Positions 29,701-38,545 are shown, counted from the first letter of the stretch. The stretch: 64,000 bases of DNA from Candidatus Zhuqueibacterota bacterium (GCA_014728115.1 WJME01000036.1:1-64000); one strand, 5' to 3'. The notes: a model not told the origin generated them from the letters alone. A program made the numbers and translations.

Positions 29701-31794
29701 GCCCACATCTTCGGGCTCGAAATCCATACGCAAAGAGTCAAGGCCGGGAAATTTTACAAAAATCGAGTTGGCACTGTTATCGGGTCCCTGGCCTCTTACA
29801 TAAAGCTTATATGAGCCTGATTTGGGGATATATGTTTTATATGTCATCGTTCCAACACCATAATAATCAGAAACTCTAGGAACATAAACATATTTTTTTC
29901 CTGATGCCTCAGCGGCTGTACCTTCGACAAACGGACCGGAAAACTCGCCTGATTCACCCTCGAGCCAGATATTTCCGTTGAACTTTTGTTCGATAGAGTC
30001 GGTACTCAGAAATGCGCCTCCTGAGATTTGGTCAAAGTCTACGATGACATTCGGAACCGGGATCTTGTTGACATCGACCACCTGAACCGTGAGAGGATTG
30101 GCCAACGGTTCGGTAATTCTGCCGCGTTGCGCGTTTCCTGCATAGATCAGCATGCTGTCCGGGTCCAGGGGCGGGACTTCGATACAAAATTGGTCGATAT
30201 TGTTAGGAGAATTACCAAATTGCATGACACCGGAATAAAGCCTTTCACTCCCTGGTAATCCCTGACGCATGTCTTCATCATAGAGTTCACCCAGCCAGTT
30301 TTCATTCACAAATACACTAAATGTATGTTTTTTCTGAAAATTGTATTTATATCGGACTTCAAAGGTTGATTGCGGAGGCGGAACATAATCCACTGGAATG
30401 GCATGGCGATCCAGTTCTGTCAATCTGCCATATTTCCACTCCCACAAATAGACATTACCCTGTCGCAGAGTAATCACATATCCCTCAGCGGTTTCATATT
30501 CATCGCTTGAGAGCATGACCGCGAGTCCTGTCGTAAACACCCCGCCATTCGGCGGAACCGTCGATGCAGAGGAAGACCAGGTAAGGGAGGTTTTAAAAGA
30601 GCGAACCTGTGAATTATAAGCACCATCGCTATAGATGGCCAAGGCATTCCAACCCGAAATCGTACTGGTATTGATTAACTCACAAGTAGCTTCATTGATC
30701 AGATAATCGGGATGTAATGACCATATCGTTCCTGATCGGTCAATGCAAAAATCGTCACAAAATTCATTGCCCGGCGGGGGCTGGATTTCCAGAGAAGCCG
30801 TGCTGATCGAACTTTTGTTGTTGAGTTCATCATAGGCCCGGATACCGAAATAATACATGGTTCCTGGTATGAGATCGTTGATCGTGGCCTCTTCGACGGC
30901 AGGTGGCTTTTGGGGTTGTGAGAGAGAATAGAGTGTTCCGTTGGAAAAATTGCTTTGAGTGAGGGGATAGGTGGCATACCGCAATTCATACATATTGGCG
31001 CGGCCGGCATTACCATCATCACCCACCGCTCTCCATTGCAACGAAGCTGATCCGTCGATATCTGCCAGGTTCAACCAGTCGATGGAAGAGGGAGGCCAGG
31101 TTTCCGGGCTGTTTAACCCTTCAATCAGACGTCCCAGCTCATTGGCCAATTTGGCATAGCCATAAGGCGTGGGGTGTATACCATCGCTGCCGATATTATT
31201 GTTGGCAATGACTGTATTGGCTATCGTGAGTTTGCTTTGCACAAATCCTGGAGGATTGTCAAAAAACATTTGATCGATTTCTGCATTGAAACTCTGGACA
31301 AAGGCTTCGGCACCGCTACGGGGCGGAATTTTGCTCAGAATAAGGCGGGTATTGGGTGACAGGGAATAGATATGCTTGACGAGATTGGCCAGATGACCCG
31401 AGGCAGTGCTGTTTACTGTAATTCCTCTGTCATCGGAATATGGGGCCGCGATCATGTCAAAATTGTTGGTTCCCAGATGGACAATAATGAGATCAGGTTG
31501 AAAAGTATTGATAATGTCAGCAGTCAGGGCTTTGACCCCTCCGCGGAGGAATTCCTGGATCTCGGCACCTCCTTGAAAGAATCCAGGATAATTGGTGCCA
31601 TCCGGTCCCACAAATGTATGACTGATACCACGTTGGGTAAGAAGGTCGGATAAATCGTCTCGATAACCATAGTCATCATCATCGCCCACTCCTTTTGTGA
31701 TCGAATCACCGATAGGCATGATTTTCCAGGTCTTGGCCGATAGGTTAACAGTGCAGAGCATGAACACAATCCCGGTTATCAATAATCGCTTCAA
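23761..31794 (-). CDS. Giant secreted multidomain protein: SGNH/GDSL hydrolase, FN3-like, concanavalin-like region, ~15 Big_1-type modules, cadherin/PKD-like modules, C-terminal FlgD-like/T9SS-type sorting domain
   Basis: IGDSITKG, HLGTNNFD, SDGIHPTPYGY (SGNH blocks); repeated DxxxNPVxxxxVxF..GxG..F..TxxxGxAxxxxxLG modules; C-term NFPNPFNPETKIRFQLP...ASGVYYYRIEAG. TTG start at 31794 preceded by GGAGG. Confidence 0.9.
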   Translation of the reverse strand: MKRLLITGIVFMLCTVNLSAKTWKIMPIGDSITKGVGDDDDYGYRDDLSDLLTQRGISHTFVGPDGTNYPGFFQGGAEIQEFLRGGVKALTADIINTFQPDLIIVHLGTNNFDMIAAPYSDDRGITVNSTASGHLANLVKHIYSLSPNTRLILSKIPPRSGAEAFVQSFNAEIDQMFFDNPPGFVQSKLTIANTVIANNNIGSDGIHPTPYGYAKLANELGRLIEGLNSPETWPPSSIDWLNLADIDGSASLQWRAVGDDGNAGRANMYELRYATYPLTQSNFSNGTLYSLSQPQKPPAVEEATINDLIPGTMYYFGIRAYDELNNKSSISTASLEIQPPPGNEFCDDFCIDRSGTIWSLHPDYLINEATCELINTSTISGWNALAIYSDGAYNSQVRSFKTSLTWSSSASTVPPNGGVFTTGLAVMLSSDEYETAEGYVITLRQGNVYLWEWKYGRLTELDRHAIPVDYVPPPQSTFEVRYKYNFQKKHTFSVFVNENWLGELYDEDMRQGLPGSERLYSGVMQFGNSPNNIDQFCIEVPPLDPDSMLIYAGNAQRGRITEPLANPLTVQVVDVNKIPVPNVIVDFDQISGGAFLSTDSIEQKFNGNIWLEGESGEFSGPFVEGTAAEASGKKYVYVPRVSDYYGVGTMTYKTYIPKSGSYKLYVRGQGPDNSANSIFVKFPGLDSLRMDFEPEDVGWFWYEFKPRQFRLDKGFVEFSIINREPGSLVDRLLLTLNPSPPDAGTGGSNQRDIFSNITSESGLAYTKVTFSEQAGQVQVKAFAPSVPNNNDITFTVYGDAGAPESMVASSPAVIQGVAGKPLDQPFSVQLTDAYNNRCAGVAVDFSVISGDGHFGGDQVITVSSDENGVASATLNLGYGSESTLVQATVQDLPELQGIQFQGLAGVGPAEMVLLSSAEVNGQVATPLAEPVRIKILDTDGAAFPDFPVIFTVEQGDGKINGNTLSFIDSTNQDGIVSVEWTLGETAGTNNNQLTVSSEVPLTNSPVHIFGSATAADPSQIILVSGNSQSQSAGRPFKDSLVVKIADRYGNARQGHSVTFTREQGDGLFDGQSEVTKVSRANGRAAVLYTAGRTVGTNRIRVQALPALDGPKYFNLSVTAVQASEIQITAGENQEGIVGHSLANPFQVRLLDPFGEPVPDLAVLFKTLQGNGRFTNGLDSITVSTDSQGYASASFVLGTKGGYLYNHIRVSIADPTVIPVIVKATGLAGTAHSLLADSDTTFFGRCGEKEITLRVLVKDQYNNPKPNHTVTFQTFGTGLFNNNASTVRINTNQNGIAAAAFTMGNNSTTPEQVLAVSTVGNTNSPLSGSPITFTGYFEPGDPDILNILHGNNQTGIIETTLDDSLVVQVLDACGVPVPNQRIQFQVTAGGGMFGNSQMYSPITDAQGRAFVFWTLGSFAGNLNQQVTVKMPDVESIDPQQIYATGLAGPADKLSAVGDTLWQNKAVNSSVLARARVTDNRDNPIQGHPIKFTVLQGGGHVQQQNTVTVATNKQGIAEINWTMGTAPTTNRLMAESDLNGVALTHSPVYFRSETRSALAYYIERISAKQDTGIINDLLSNPIRIRITDQFNNPVANYPVFFNLIQGNGATFQTAVPADTATIRTDVLGTAEIFLKLGPNAGTYTVQAKSPLGNLVSKDLGSPGPIVLTFEALPTEAHKLIVTSAKQLTDRVRSHVMVKARVVDQNGNPIQYHPVYFEVLDQQSRLSTGDDSTIVSSRQSDIEGNVSIDWILGTLAGPNVNQLQISSYKSTESHLQDSPVIVTASLEPGPPNIVGSSVSAESPVAADGLATSHVDITLADMFGNAISNQSIGISVIPSQGVEITQPENTDLNGRTTAVLTSTASGEKTVQVSVPGQPEFTMSTVVTFTSGEADDLVIFSGNNQIGNRGTVLDSALVAMVVDKNNNPVADIPIQFKVGSGGGKFMTNEATSLDTRTDSAGLARAYYILGEQVNQANYVEARIALPELNKSIVFRCDALANTAKDLVIYGSSAFTGTVGDTLSDSLAVRVTDSAGKPVYGTQVIFEPQAEGAIILNSGNISTDYNGVARAAYRLGTQLGNQEIRAQVDGIPKQLSFSVTGTANIATQLKLFSGNSQTTIVNKPLTQPLIARTLDRFNNPVANVPVVFKVIEGQGGQFSPGDTVLSRNNGAVQVSFTPGTQAGEYVIQAQADGINGQEPVIFTCKAVADAAFRIVKVAGDNQSMTAGRSLVYPIVVKVVDRYDNPVSGFTVHFFSSSGFNSSALTDQRGLATCRWVLKSQPGGDTLFAGVGLQNQVAFYATAVQNNYPEFLSMVKDTTIYYNREFSYPLSIRDLDGDKVSLQMMEYTVSGAQFDPENATFTWTPQAEQKGGPYWFVFKAEDTQGGQAIDSLGITVSGESAPIFWSLTPNRPEISLERPAETPFRVVVVDPDPDDMDNLVFSWFVDSQLKAKGKNLTEFIFNSGEYSSGSHTITVQVTDGKLTTTHAWTATVTSVELALFEAVAVPYEGIILQWQTHSQKNNLGFNVWRGWHENGKFERLNEQLIANTESGDYTFKDPHAKTGMKIWYKLQDVSKDGTDSFHGPVMAQSAVPETFQILQNFPNPFNPETKIRFQLPKDLDTRIAVYNLQGQLVRMLIKATITAGYHEILWDGRDEQGKRVASGVYYYRIEAGPHDEMRKMVLIK

Positions 31795-31996
31795 AAGATA
31801 TTCCTCCAATAGATATTTTCTAGATCAATCCGTACCGTTCGAGCAACAATCATACCTGTTTTTTTTGTATATGCGAAAAACTTTATTATAAAAAAAACAG
31901 ACATTTGAGGGTGGTCGGGAATTGGGGTGATAAAGGGTTCTGTATGGGCATGTTTCAATGTTGAACAGGTTTGGATCAAGAAAATACAGGGCAAGG

Positions 31997-32596
31997 CTAG
32001 AAAGTAAAAAAGAGTTTTGCACCCAGGTTGGGACCGGTATAATTATCGGTCGGTCCCAGGGGTTGCGACAGTTTTGCATAAACGTATTGATATTCAAGGG
32101 CCAGACCAATCTTGTTGGAGAGAAAGAAATCGACTCCTGCTCCTACTTGCAATCCGTTGCCCAGGTGATCGAATGCGGGATTGTGGCCGGGTGATTTTTC
32201 CTTGCCCCAGATCAGCGAGGCTCCGCCGATGAGAAAAGGACTGATGCGTGCTTGAGTGACAATTTGCTGTTTGATATCGAGGGTGAGAAATCTGAGATGT
32301 ACTTTGTCGAGGGAAGATTCAACCTCCATCTGCCATTGCATTGTCTGCAATCGCAGTGAAATACCTTGCCACATGGGGGAGAAAAAAAACAGGGATTTTG
32401 CTATTTTTGAGCCATTAATGAGATGAAATGGCTCGCTCGGTCTGTTGTCGAGCGAAGTGGGCTTCCAGATACTCATTTGAACGCCCAATCCGCCCCATTG
32501 AGGTGTGTAATCAGAGGCAGTTAGAGATCCGGCACTACAAAAATAAAGGATGATGATAAGAAGCAAAGTCTTGTTTTTTCTGGAAATTCCAATCAC
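31997..32596 (-). CDS. Outer membrane beta-barrel protein
   Basis: Signal peptide; alternating strands; terminal GLALEYQYVYAKLSQPL...GAKLFFTF ending in F. Confidence 0.75.
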   Translation of the reverse strand: MIGISRKNKTLLLIIILYFCSAGSLTASDYTPQWGGLGVQMSIWKPTSLDNRPSEPFHLINGSKIAKSLFFFSPMWQGISLRLQTMQWQMEVESSLDKVHLRFLTLDIKQQIVTQARISPFLIGGASLIWGKEKSPGHNPAFDHLGNGLQVGAGVDFFLSNKIGLALEYQYVYAKLSQPLGPTDNYTGPNLGAKLFFTF

Positions 32597-32931
32597 GAGC
32601 CACCCTGTTCTTCGGAATCTTGATTTTTTTGCGGTTGAAAACCGATCTGATTTTGGTGGCGATTCATTTCTTTTGCAACCTTGATTTCGCCGAATTGCTC
32701 TTCAAATTTTTGTATATTGTCTTGTAGAGCCGTTAATAATGACTTTGCATGCTGAGGTGTCATGATCACTCGCGCATACACCTTGGTTTTTGGGACTCCG
32801 GGTAAAACACGTGTAAAATCAAAAATAAACTCTGCAGGAGAGTGACTGATGAGTGCCAGATTGGAATAAATTCCTTCTGCTTCTTTTTCACCCAGTTGAA
32901 TATTGATCTGATTTTGACGTTGTGCATTCAT
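32593..32931 (-). CDS. DUF3467 domain-containing protein
   Basis: INIQLGEKEAEGIYSNLALISHSPAEFIFDFTRVLPGVPKTKVYARVIMTPQHAKSLLTALQDNIQKFE; 4-nt overlap with next gene. Confidence 0.88.
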   Translation of the reverse strand: MNAQRQNQINIQLGEKEAEGIYSNLALISHSPAEFIFDFTRVLPGVPKTKVYARVIMTPQHAKSLLTALQDNIQKFEEQFGEIKVAKEMNRHQNQIGFQPQKNQDSEEQGGS

Positions 32932-33211
32932 AATGATTCCTCATAGTGTAATTTTGTTTGCAGCGTTTATTATATAAATCTTTTGTCAAAATGCCAAGCA
33001 AAAAACAGTACTAAATTGCTTGTCGATGAAAAAATATTGAAAATCAACACCTTTAAACAAAGCTATTGAAAACCCTGAGATCGACAGGCCTGGCATTCTG
33101 CAAATCAACCGAATAATCTATTGCATGCTAGGCTCATTTTATGTAAATTCAAATCTATTATGGATTAGGAACTTTTTATCATAAACTCCAGATCACCCCA
33201 TAGGAAGTCTT

Positions 33212-35896
33212 ATGGCCGAGCGTTTATATCTCATCGATGGTTCTGCCCTGGCATATCGGGCCTTTTATGCGTTTATCAGGAATCCTTTGATCAATTCAAG
33301 AGGCGAAAATGTGAGCGCGGTTTTCGGGTTTACAAAAACCCTGCTCAACATTATCGATCGCGAGGCCCCAGATTATTTTGCCGTCATTTTTGACACCTCT
33401 GCTCCGACATTCAGACATGAACGATATAAAGAGTATAAAGCACAGCGCGCCGACATGCCTGAAGAAATGGTCGAACAATTGCCGCGTATTTATGAAATGC
33501 TGGAAACTTTAAAGGTCCCCAATTTCTCAAAACCCGGATTTGAAGCCGATGATATCATGGGGACACTGGCTACTATGGCTTCGAAAAAGGGCATCGAGAC
33601 GATTCTTGTCAGCGGCGATAAGGATATGCTGCAATTGATCTCTGACAAAGTCAAAGTGCTGAATCCAAAGAGATCGGGTGATGAACCCGAATGGCTGGAT
33701 GCCAAAAGTGTCAAGGAAAAAATGGGAATCCGGCCTGATCAAATTATCGATTATCTGGCTCTGGTCGGTGACTCTTCTGACAATATCCCGGGGGTGAGTG
33801 GTATCGGCCCAAAGGGAGCTGTTAATCTGCTTCAGGAATACGACCGTTTGGACACAATTTTCAAAAACATCGATTCTATTGCCAATAAACGCGCCAGGAC
33901 TGCCCTGAAAGGAAGCGATGAATCTGCCTTTCTGTCCAAAGAGCTGGCAACGATCAAGTGTGATATGCAGTTGGATGTCAATCTCGAAGACTTGAAGCTG
34001 GGTGCCTATGATAGCCAGGATGTTGTTGAATTTTTTCAAAAAGTGGAAATCAATTCACTGATTGAACGCTTTTCAGAACGCAAGGTAGAACCTGATATAG
34101 AATATTCAGTCATCGATTCTGCTGAGGCTCTGGAAAGCCTGGCAAAAAATCTCTATGCGGCCAAACGATTTGCCTTTGATACAGAGACCACTCAACTCCA
34201 TCCCATGTTAGCCGAGTTAGTCGGGCTCTCTTTTTCCTGGATTCCTGGTCAGGCATTTTATGTCCCGGTAAAAGGAATCACAGGAAAATATAGGCCCCTT
34301 GAACTGGAACAGGTCAGACAAATCCTGGGTCCGGTTTTGATTGATGAACACATCAAAAAATGCGCACATAATGCCAAATATGATATGTTGGTATTGGATC
34401 GCACAGGATTGCCGGTCAGAGGATTGGATTTCGACACCATGATCGCCAGTTATTTGATCGATCCTTCAGCCCGACAACATAATCTGGATCTCGTGAGTTT
34501 GAATGTCCTGGGTTTTAAAAAGATATCCATTACCAGTTTGATCGGTTCCGGTAAAAAACAGCTGACAATGGATAACGTCGAGATTGAAAAGGTCGCCAAA
34601 TATGCCTGCGAAGATGCTGATATTACCTGGCGGTTGTGCAATGAATTGCAAAAACAGCTCGAAACCCTTAAACTGGAAAAGTTGTTTCATCAGGTAGAGA
34701 TGCCATTGGTCACTGTTCTGATGCATATGGAAAAGGCCGGGGTTCGGATCGATCCTGATTTTTTACGTCAAATGTCGGGAAAATTGGAATCTGCCATGGC
34801 AGATGTGGAAAAACATATCTATGAAATGGCCGGTGAAGCGTTCAATATCAATTCTCCCAAGCAACTGAGCGTCATATTATTCGAGAAACTGCAACTCCCC
34901 ATCGTGCGAAGAACCAAAACCGGCTATTCCACAGATGTCAATGTTTTGGAAACGCTGGCGGAACAACATGATTTGCCCAAGGAAATTCTCAATTACCGGC
35001 AACTGGCCAAATTGAAATCGACCTATGTCGATGCATTGCCTAAATTGATCCATCCGGATACCCATAGAGTGCACAGCTCGTTTAATCAAACCATCACTGC
35101 GACAGGACGTCTTTCCTCCAGTGAACCCAACTTTCAAAATATTCCCATTCGTACAGAGATGGGCCGAGAAATTCGCCGGGCATTTATTCCACGAGATAAA
35201 GATTCTGTCATTTTGGATGCCGATTATTCACAGATTGAATTGCGTATCATGGCCCATCTTTCCAAAGATCCGCAACTCTTGGAGGCTTTTAAGAAAGATG
35301 AGGACGTTCACACCCTTACAGCTGGAATCGTCTTTAATGTCGAACCGGATCAAGTGACTTTTGACCAAAGGCGTAAAGCTAAGGAAGTCAATTTCGGCAT
35401 CATGTATGGAATGGGTGCTTATGGCCTTTCACAAAGGCTTGGTATCACGCCCGAAGAAGCCGATGCATTTATTAAAACCTATTTTGCCAATTACGGCAAC
35501 GTCCAGAATTATATGACCGAGGCCGTGGTATTTGCCAGAAAAGAGGGGTATGTGACCACTCTATTGGGAAGACGCAGATATATTCCTGAGATAAATAGCG
35601 ATAACCGCCGCATTCGCGAATTTGCAGAGCGTACAGCCATAAATACCCCTATCCAGGGGAGTGCAGCGGATATGATAAAACTGGCCATGATCCACATCGA
35701 CCGCGACCTGCATAATCGGAATTTACGGACGCAACTGATTTTGCAAGTTCATGACGAGTTGACATTCGATGTTCCTCGAGACGAATTGCCGGAAATTCAG
35801 TCATTGGTTCGGGAAAAGATGGAAGGCGCCATGGATCTCGAGGTGCCCCTGAAAATAGAGATGGGTTCTGCGGATAACTGGCTGGATGCGCATTGA
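33212..35896 (+). CDS. polA: DNA polymerase I
   Basis: 5'-3' exo N-terminus (LIDGSALAYRAFYAF); 3'-5' exo motifs DTETTQLHP, HNAKYDMLVL, YACEDADI; Pol A DADYSQIELR, QVHDEL. Confidence 0.97.
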   Translation: MAERLYLIDGSALAYRAFYAFIRNPLINSRGENVSAVFGFTKTLLNIIDREAPDYFAVIFDTSAPTFRHERYKEYKAQRADMPEEMVEQLPRIYEMLETLKVPNFSKPGFEADDIMGTLATMASKKGIETILVSGDKDMLQLISDKVKVLNPKRSGDEPEWLDAKSVKEKMGIRPDQIIDYLALVGDSSDNIPGVSGIGPKGAVNLLQEYDRLDTIFKNIDSIANKRARTALKGSDESAFLSKELATIKCDMQLDVNLEDLKLGAYDSQDVVEFFQKVEINSLIERFSERKVEPDIEYSVIDSAEALESLAKNLYAAKRFAFDTETTQLHPMLAELVGLSFSWIPGQAFYVPVKGITGKYRPLELEQVRQILGPVLIDEHIKKCAHNAKYDMLVLDRTGLPVRGLDFDTMIASYLIDPSARQHNLDLVSLNVLGFKKISITSLIGSGKKQLTMDNVEIEKVAKYACEDADITWRLCNELQKQLETLKLEKLFHQVEMPLVTVLMHMEKAGVRIDPDFLRQMSGKLESAMADVEKHIYEMAGEAFNINSPKQLSVILFEKLQLPIVRRTKTGYSTDVNVLETLAEQHDLPKEILNYRQLAKLKSTYVDALPKLIHPDTHRVHSSFNQTITATGRLSSSEPNFQNIPIRTEMGREIRRAFIPRDKDSVILDADYSQIELRIMAHLSKDPQLLEAFKKDEDVHTLTAGIVFNVEPDQVTFDQRRKAKEVNFGIMYGMGAYGLSQRLGITPEEADAFIKTYFANYGNVQNYMTEAVVFARKEGYVTTLLGRRRYIPEINSDNRRIREFAERTAINTPIQGSAADMIKLAMIHIDRDLHNRNLRTQLILQVHDELTFDVPRDELPEIQSLVREKMEGAMDLEVPLKIEMGSADNWLDAH

Positions 35897-36182
35897 TAAA
35901 AATGGGTACCCTTGAGAATCAGGCTGCTCATTCTCTTTAGATGATGGTCTCATTACTCATTCTCTGTAAATAATACTGGCACCGAAAACGTGCGGATTCT
36001 TGCATATTCAATCATCCTGTCGGATCTTTATAGACGTCTGGAACAAAAATTGCTGCGAATTCGTTGTAGCCAGTAATAAAAGGGCTATACAACACCACGT
36101 GTGATTGCGGGGAACCCTGGATGAATTTAGCAGAGTGTTACCTTAAAAAAAGACGAGAGCTGTGGCGTAAAAAAGTTTTCTC

Positions 36183-36617
36183 ATGGCAGAAAAATTCGAA
36201 ATACGCTTTAATAGCGACCCACGATACCTCAGAGTGGTTCGTGGAACCATGAGTCAGATTTGCGAATTGGCGGGCTTTACGCGATTTGATTCCAGCAAAA
36301 TTGTATTGGCTATTGACGAAGCCTGTTCCAATGTAATACGCCATGCTTATAAAGGACAATCCGGGCAACCTATCACGATTCAGGTGACCATTGATCACGC
36401 AAACCTTGAAATCGATATCATGGATCAGGGTGAACAGGTCGATAAAGATGACATCAAACCTCGACCTCTTGAAGAGTTAAGACCCGGAGGGCTTGGAGTG
36501 CATTTGATCCGCACTGTGATGGATGATGTGATCTATCAAAACCTGGCCGAAATAGGCAATCGACTGGTCTTGATAAAAGCTTTACCGAAAGGAAAAGTGA
36601 TTGAATCTCAAAATTGA
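36183..36617 (+). CDS. RsbW/SpoIIAB-like HATPase (anti-sigma/STAS kinase)
   Basis: DEACSNVIRHAY N-box; GGLGVHLIRTVMD G2-box. Confidence 0.88.
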   Translation: MAEKFEIRFNSDPRYLRVVRGTMSQICELAGFTRFDSSKIVLAIDEACSNVIRHAYKGQSGQPITIQVTIDHANLEIDIMDQGEQVDKDDIKPRPLEELRPGGLGVHLIRTVMDDVIYQNLAEIGNRLVLIKALPKGKVIESQN

Positions 36618-36948
36618 AAAGCTAGAGGTCAATTCAGCCCGCGTGATCGTCATCAAGGGTGAAATTGATCTCTACTCTTCTCCAGTGGTACGCAAGCAGA
36701 TTCTCGAAACCATCGACAATAAAATTCCTGTAATTCTAGTGGATATGAACCAGGTGACTTATATGGATAGTTCAGGTGTAGCGACCCTGGTAGAGGGCTA
36801 TAAGCAATGTAATCAGTATAACGGACGATTTCTGTTGTCCGGTGTTCAACCCGAAGTGAGGCAGGTTTTTGAACTTACGCGCCTCGATTCTGTGTTTCCC
36901 ATGTACAAAGATCGGCAGTCAGCACTGGCAGATATGGATTTGGCATGA
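36601..36948 (+). CDS. STAS domain protein (SpoIIAA/RsbV/MlaB-like), TTG start
   Basis: VDMNQVTYMDSSGVATLVEGYK phospho-acceptor motif; overlaps flanking genes. Confidence 0.9.
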   Translation: MNLKIEKLEVNSARVIVIKGEIDLYSSPVVRKQILETIDNKIPVILVDMNQVTYMDSSGVATLVEGYKQCNQYNGRFLLSGVQPEVRQVFELTRLDSVFPMYKDRQSALADMDLA

Positions 36949-37739
36949 AATGGCAAGCCTTTTTCGGTGCACCCGGTCGTCAGTTACTCAGTTTCGCCGC
37001 TCAGGTGTCTCGTATCACCATGCTGACAAAACAGACCCTGTACTGGATCGTTATCGCGCCTTTTCGAGGTGAGCGTTTACGCTGGCAAGAAACTGTCAAA
37101 CAGATGGTTCGGATAGGGGTCGATTCGCTGCCCATTGTCGGGGTGATCTCATTTTTTGTCGGACTGATTATTGCGATGCAAGCAGCTTATCAGCTCAGCC
37201 GTTTCGGAGCCACCATATATGTCGCTGATCTCGTCGGTGTTTCGATTACCCGGGAATTGGGACCTCTGATCACCGCCATCATCATTGCAGGTCGCAGTGG
37301 ATCTGCTATTGCCGCAGAAATTGGTACCATGCGTGTGTCCGAAGAAATCGATGCGCTGGAAACTATGGCGATCAATCCGGTGGGATTTTTGGTCGTTCCC
37401 CGGACTCTGGCGATGCTTATTGTATTGCCTTGTCTGACGATCATTGCGGATTTTCTCGGGATTGTGGGCGGTTTCGTTCTTGCTGTGACCCGGCTGAATC
37501 TTCCCCTGCTGAGTTATTATCAACATACCGCAGATGCGATATTGCTCAAGGATTTTTTGACCGGCTTGACGAAAAGTGGTATTTTCGCCTTGCTGATCGC
37601 TCTGATCGGCGTCTATCAGGGGCTTCATGTCAAGGGAGGAGCCGAGGGAGTGGGTAAATCTACCACTGCCTCGGTCGTTGCGTCGATTTTTATGATTATT
37701 TTAGCTGATGTGATCTTTACTGCACTCTTTTTTTCATAG
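36945..37739 (+). CDS. mlaE: MlaE family ABC transporter permease
   Basis: SFFVGLIIAMQAAYQLSRFGA...ITRELGPLITAIIIAGRSGSAIAAEIGTMRVSEEIDAL. Confidence 0.95.
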   Translation: MKWQAFFGAPGRQLLSFAAQVSRITMLTKQTLYWIVIAPFRGERLRWQETVKQMVRIGVDSLPIVGVISFFVGLIIAMQAAYQLSRFGATIYVADLVGVSITRELGPLITAIIIAGRSGSAIAAEIGTMRVSEEIDALETMAINPVGFLVVPRTLAMLIVLPCLTIIADFLGIVGGFVLAVTRLNLPLLSYYQHTADAILLKDFLTGLTKSGIFALLIALIGVYQGLHVKGGAEGVGKSTTASVVASIFMIILADVIFTALFFS

Positions 37740-37748
37740 ACCAGTATT

Positions 37749-38537
37749 ATGCCAGAACCTATTATCGATATACAAAATTTACACACCCGATACGGCAAAC
37801 GGGATGTGCTTAAAGGGGTCAACCTCGAGATATTTCCGCATGAAACGTTCGTTATCCTGGGGCGCTCTGGGTGTGGCAAGAGCACTCTGCTGCGGCATCT
37901 GGTCGGTTTGGACAAGCCATCGGCCGGTGAGATCTATATCAAGGGAAAGGACTGGATAAATGGTGATGCCGCTCTGATTCATCATACCAAGAAAAAAATT
38001 GGCATGCTATTTCAAAACGGTGCACTGTTTAATTCCATGACCATCGGTGATAATGTCGCCCTGCCTTTACGCGAACATACCTCCCTTGAGGAATCGACAA
38101 TACAAATTATGATGCGCATGAAGCTCGAATTGGTCGGTCTGGCTGAATTTGAAAACTATTATCCGTCACAATTATCAGGGGGCATGAAAAAGCGTGCTGC
38201 CCTGGCTCGTGCTCTGGCAATGGATCCCGAACTTTTGTTTTGCGATGAACCTTCTGCAGGGTTGGATCCTATCGTTGCTGTGGGTATCGATCATTTGATC
38301 CTAAAACTAAAAAAAGCTTTCAATATGACCATCATTGTGGTGACCCATGAGCTCGCATCTGTATTCGAGATTGCCGATCGTATCGCTTTACTCGAACAGG
38401 GTAAAGTGCTGTTTGTGGGCACTCTGGAGGAAATGCAAAACAGCGACCTCGCTCAGGTGAAACAGTTTCTCGAACGCCAGCCTGATGATGAGTCGATGAA
38501 CCGCGATCACTATGTCAGATCGTTGATTGAACCATAA
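37749..38537 (+). CDS. mlaF: ABC transporter ATP-binding protein (MlaF-like)
   Basis: GRSGCGKSTLLRHL, LSGGMKKRAALARAL, LLFCDEPSAGLDP. Confidence 0.94.
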   Translation: MPEPIIDIQNLHTRYGKRDVLKGVNLEIFPHETFVILGRSGCGKSTLLRHLVGLDKPSAGEIYIKGKDWINGDAALIHHTKKKIGMLFQNGALFNSMTIGDNVALPLREHTSLEESTIQIMMRMKLELVGLAEFENYYPSQLSGGMKKRAALARALAMDPELLFCDEPSAGLDPIVAVGIDHLILKLKKAFNMTIIVVTHELASVFEIADRIALLEQGKVLFVGTLEEMQNSDLAQVKQFLERQPDDESMNRDHYVRSLIEP

Positions 38538-38545
38538 GGAGCGGA

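Noticed and set aside
35897-36182. Possible short peptide VRILAYSIILSDLYRRLEQKLLRIRCSQ in the polA-HATPase gap
   Set aside because: 28 codons, no SD, no recognised homologue; cannot be supported.
36183-36948. Classic sigma-B type partner-switch module
   Set aside because: Kinase and STAS proteins are present but no sigma factor is adjacent; the operon continues into mlaEFD, so I favour a link to the transporter, without excluding a distant sigma target.
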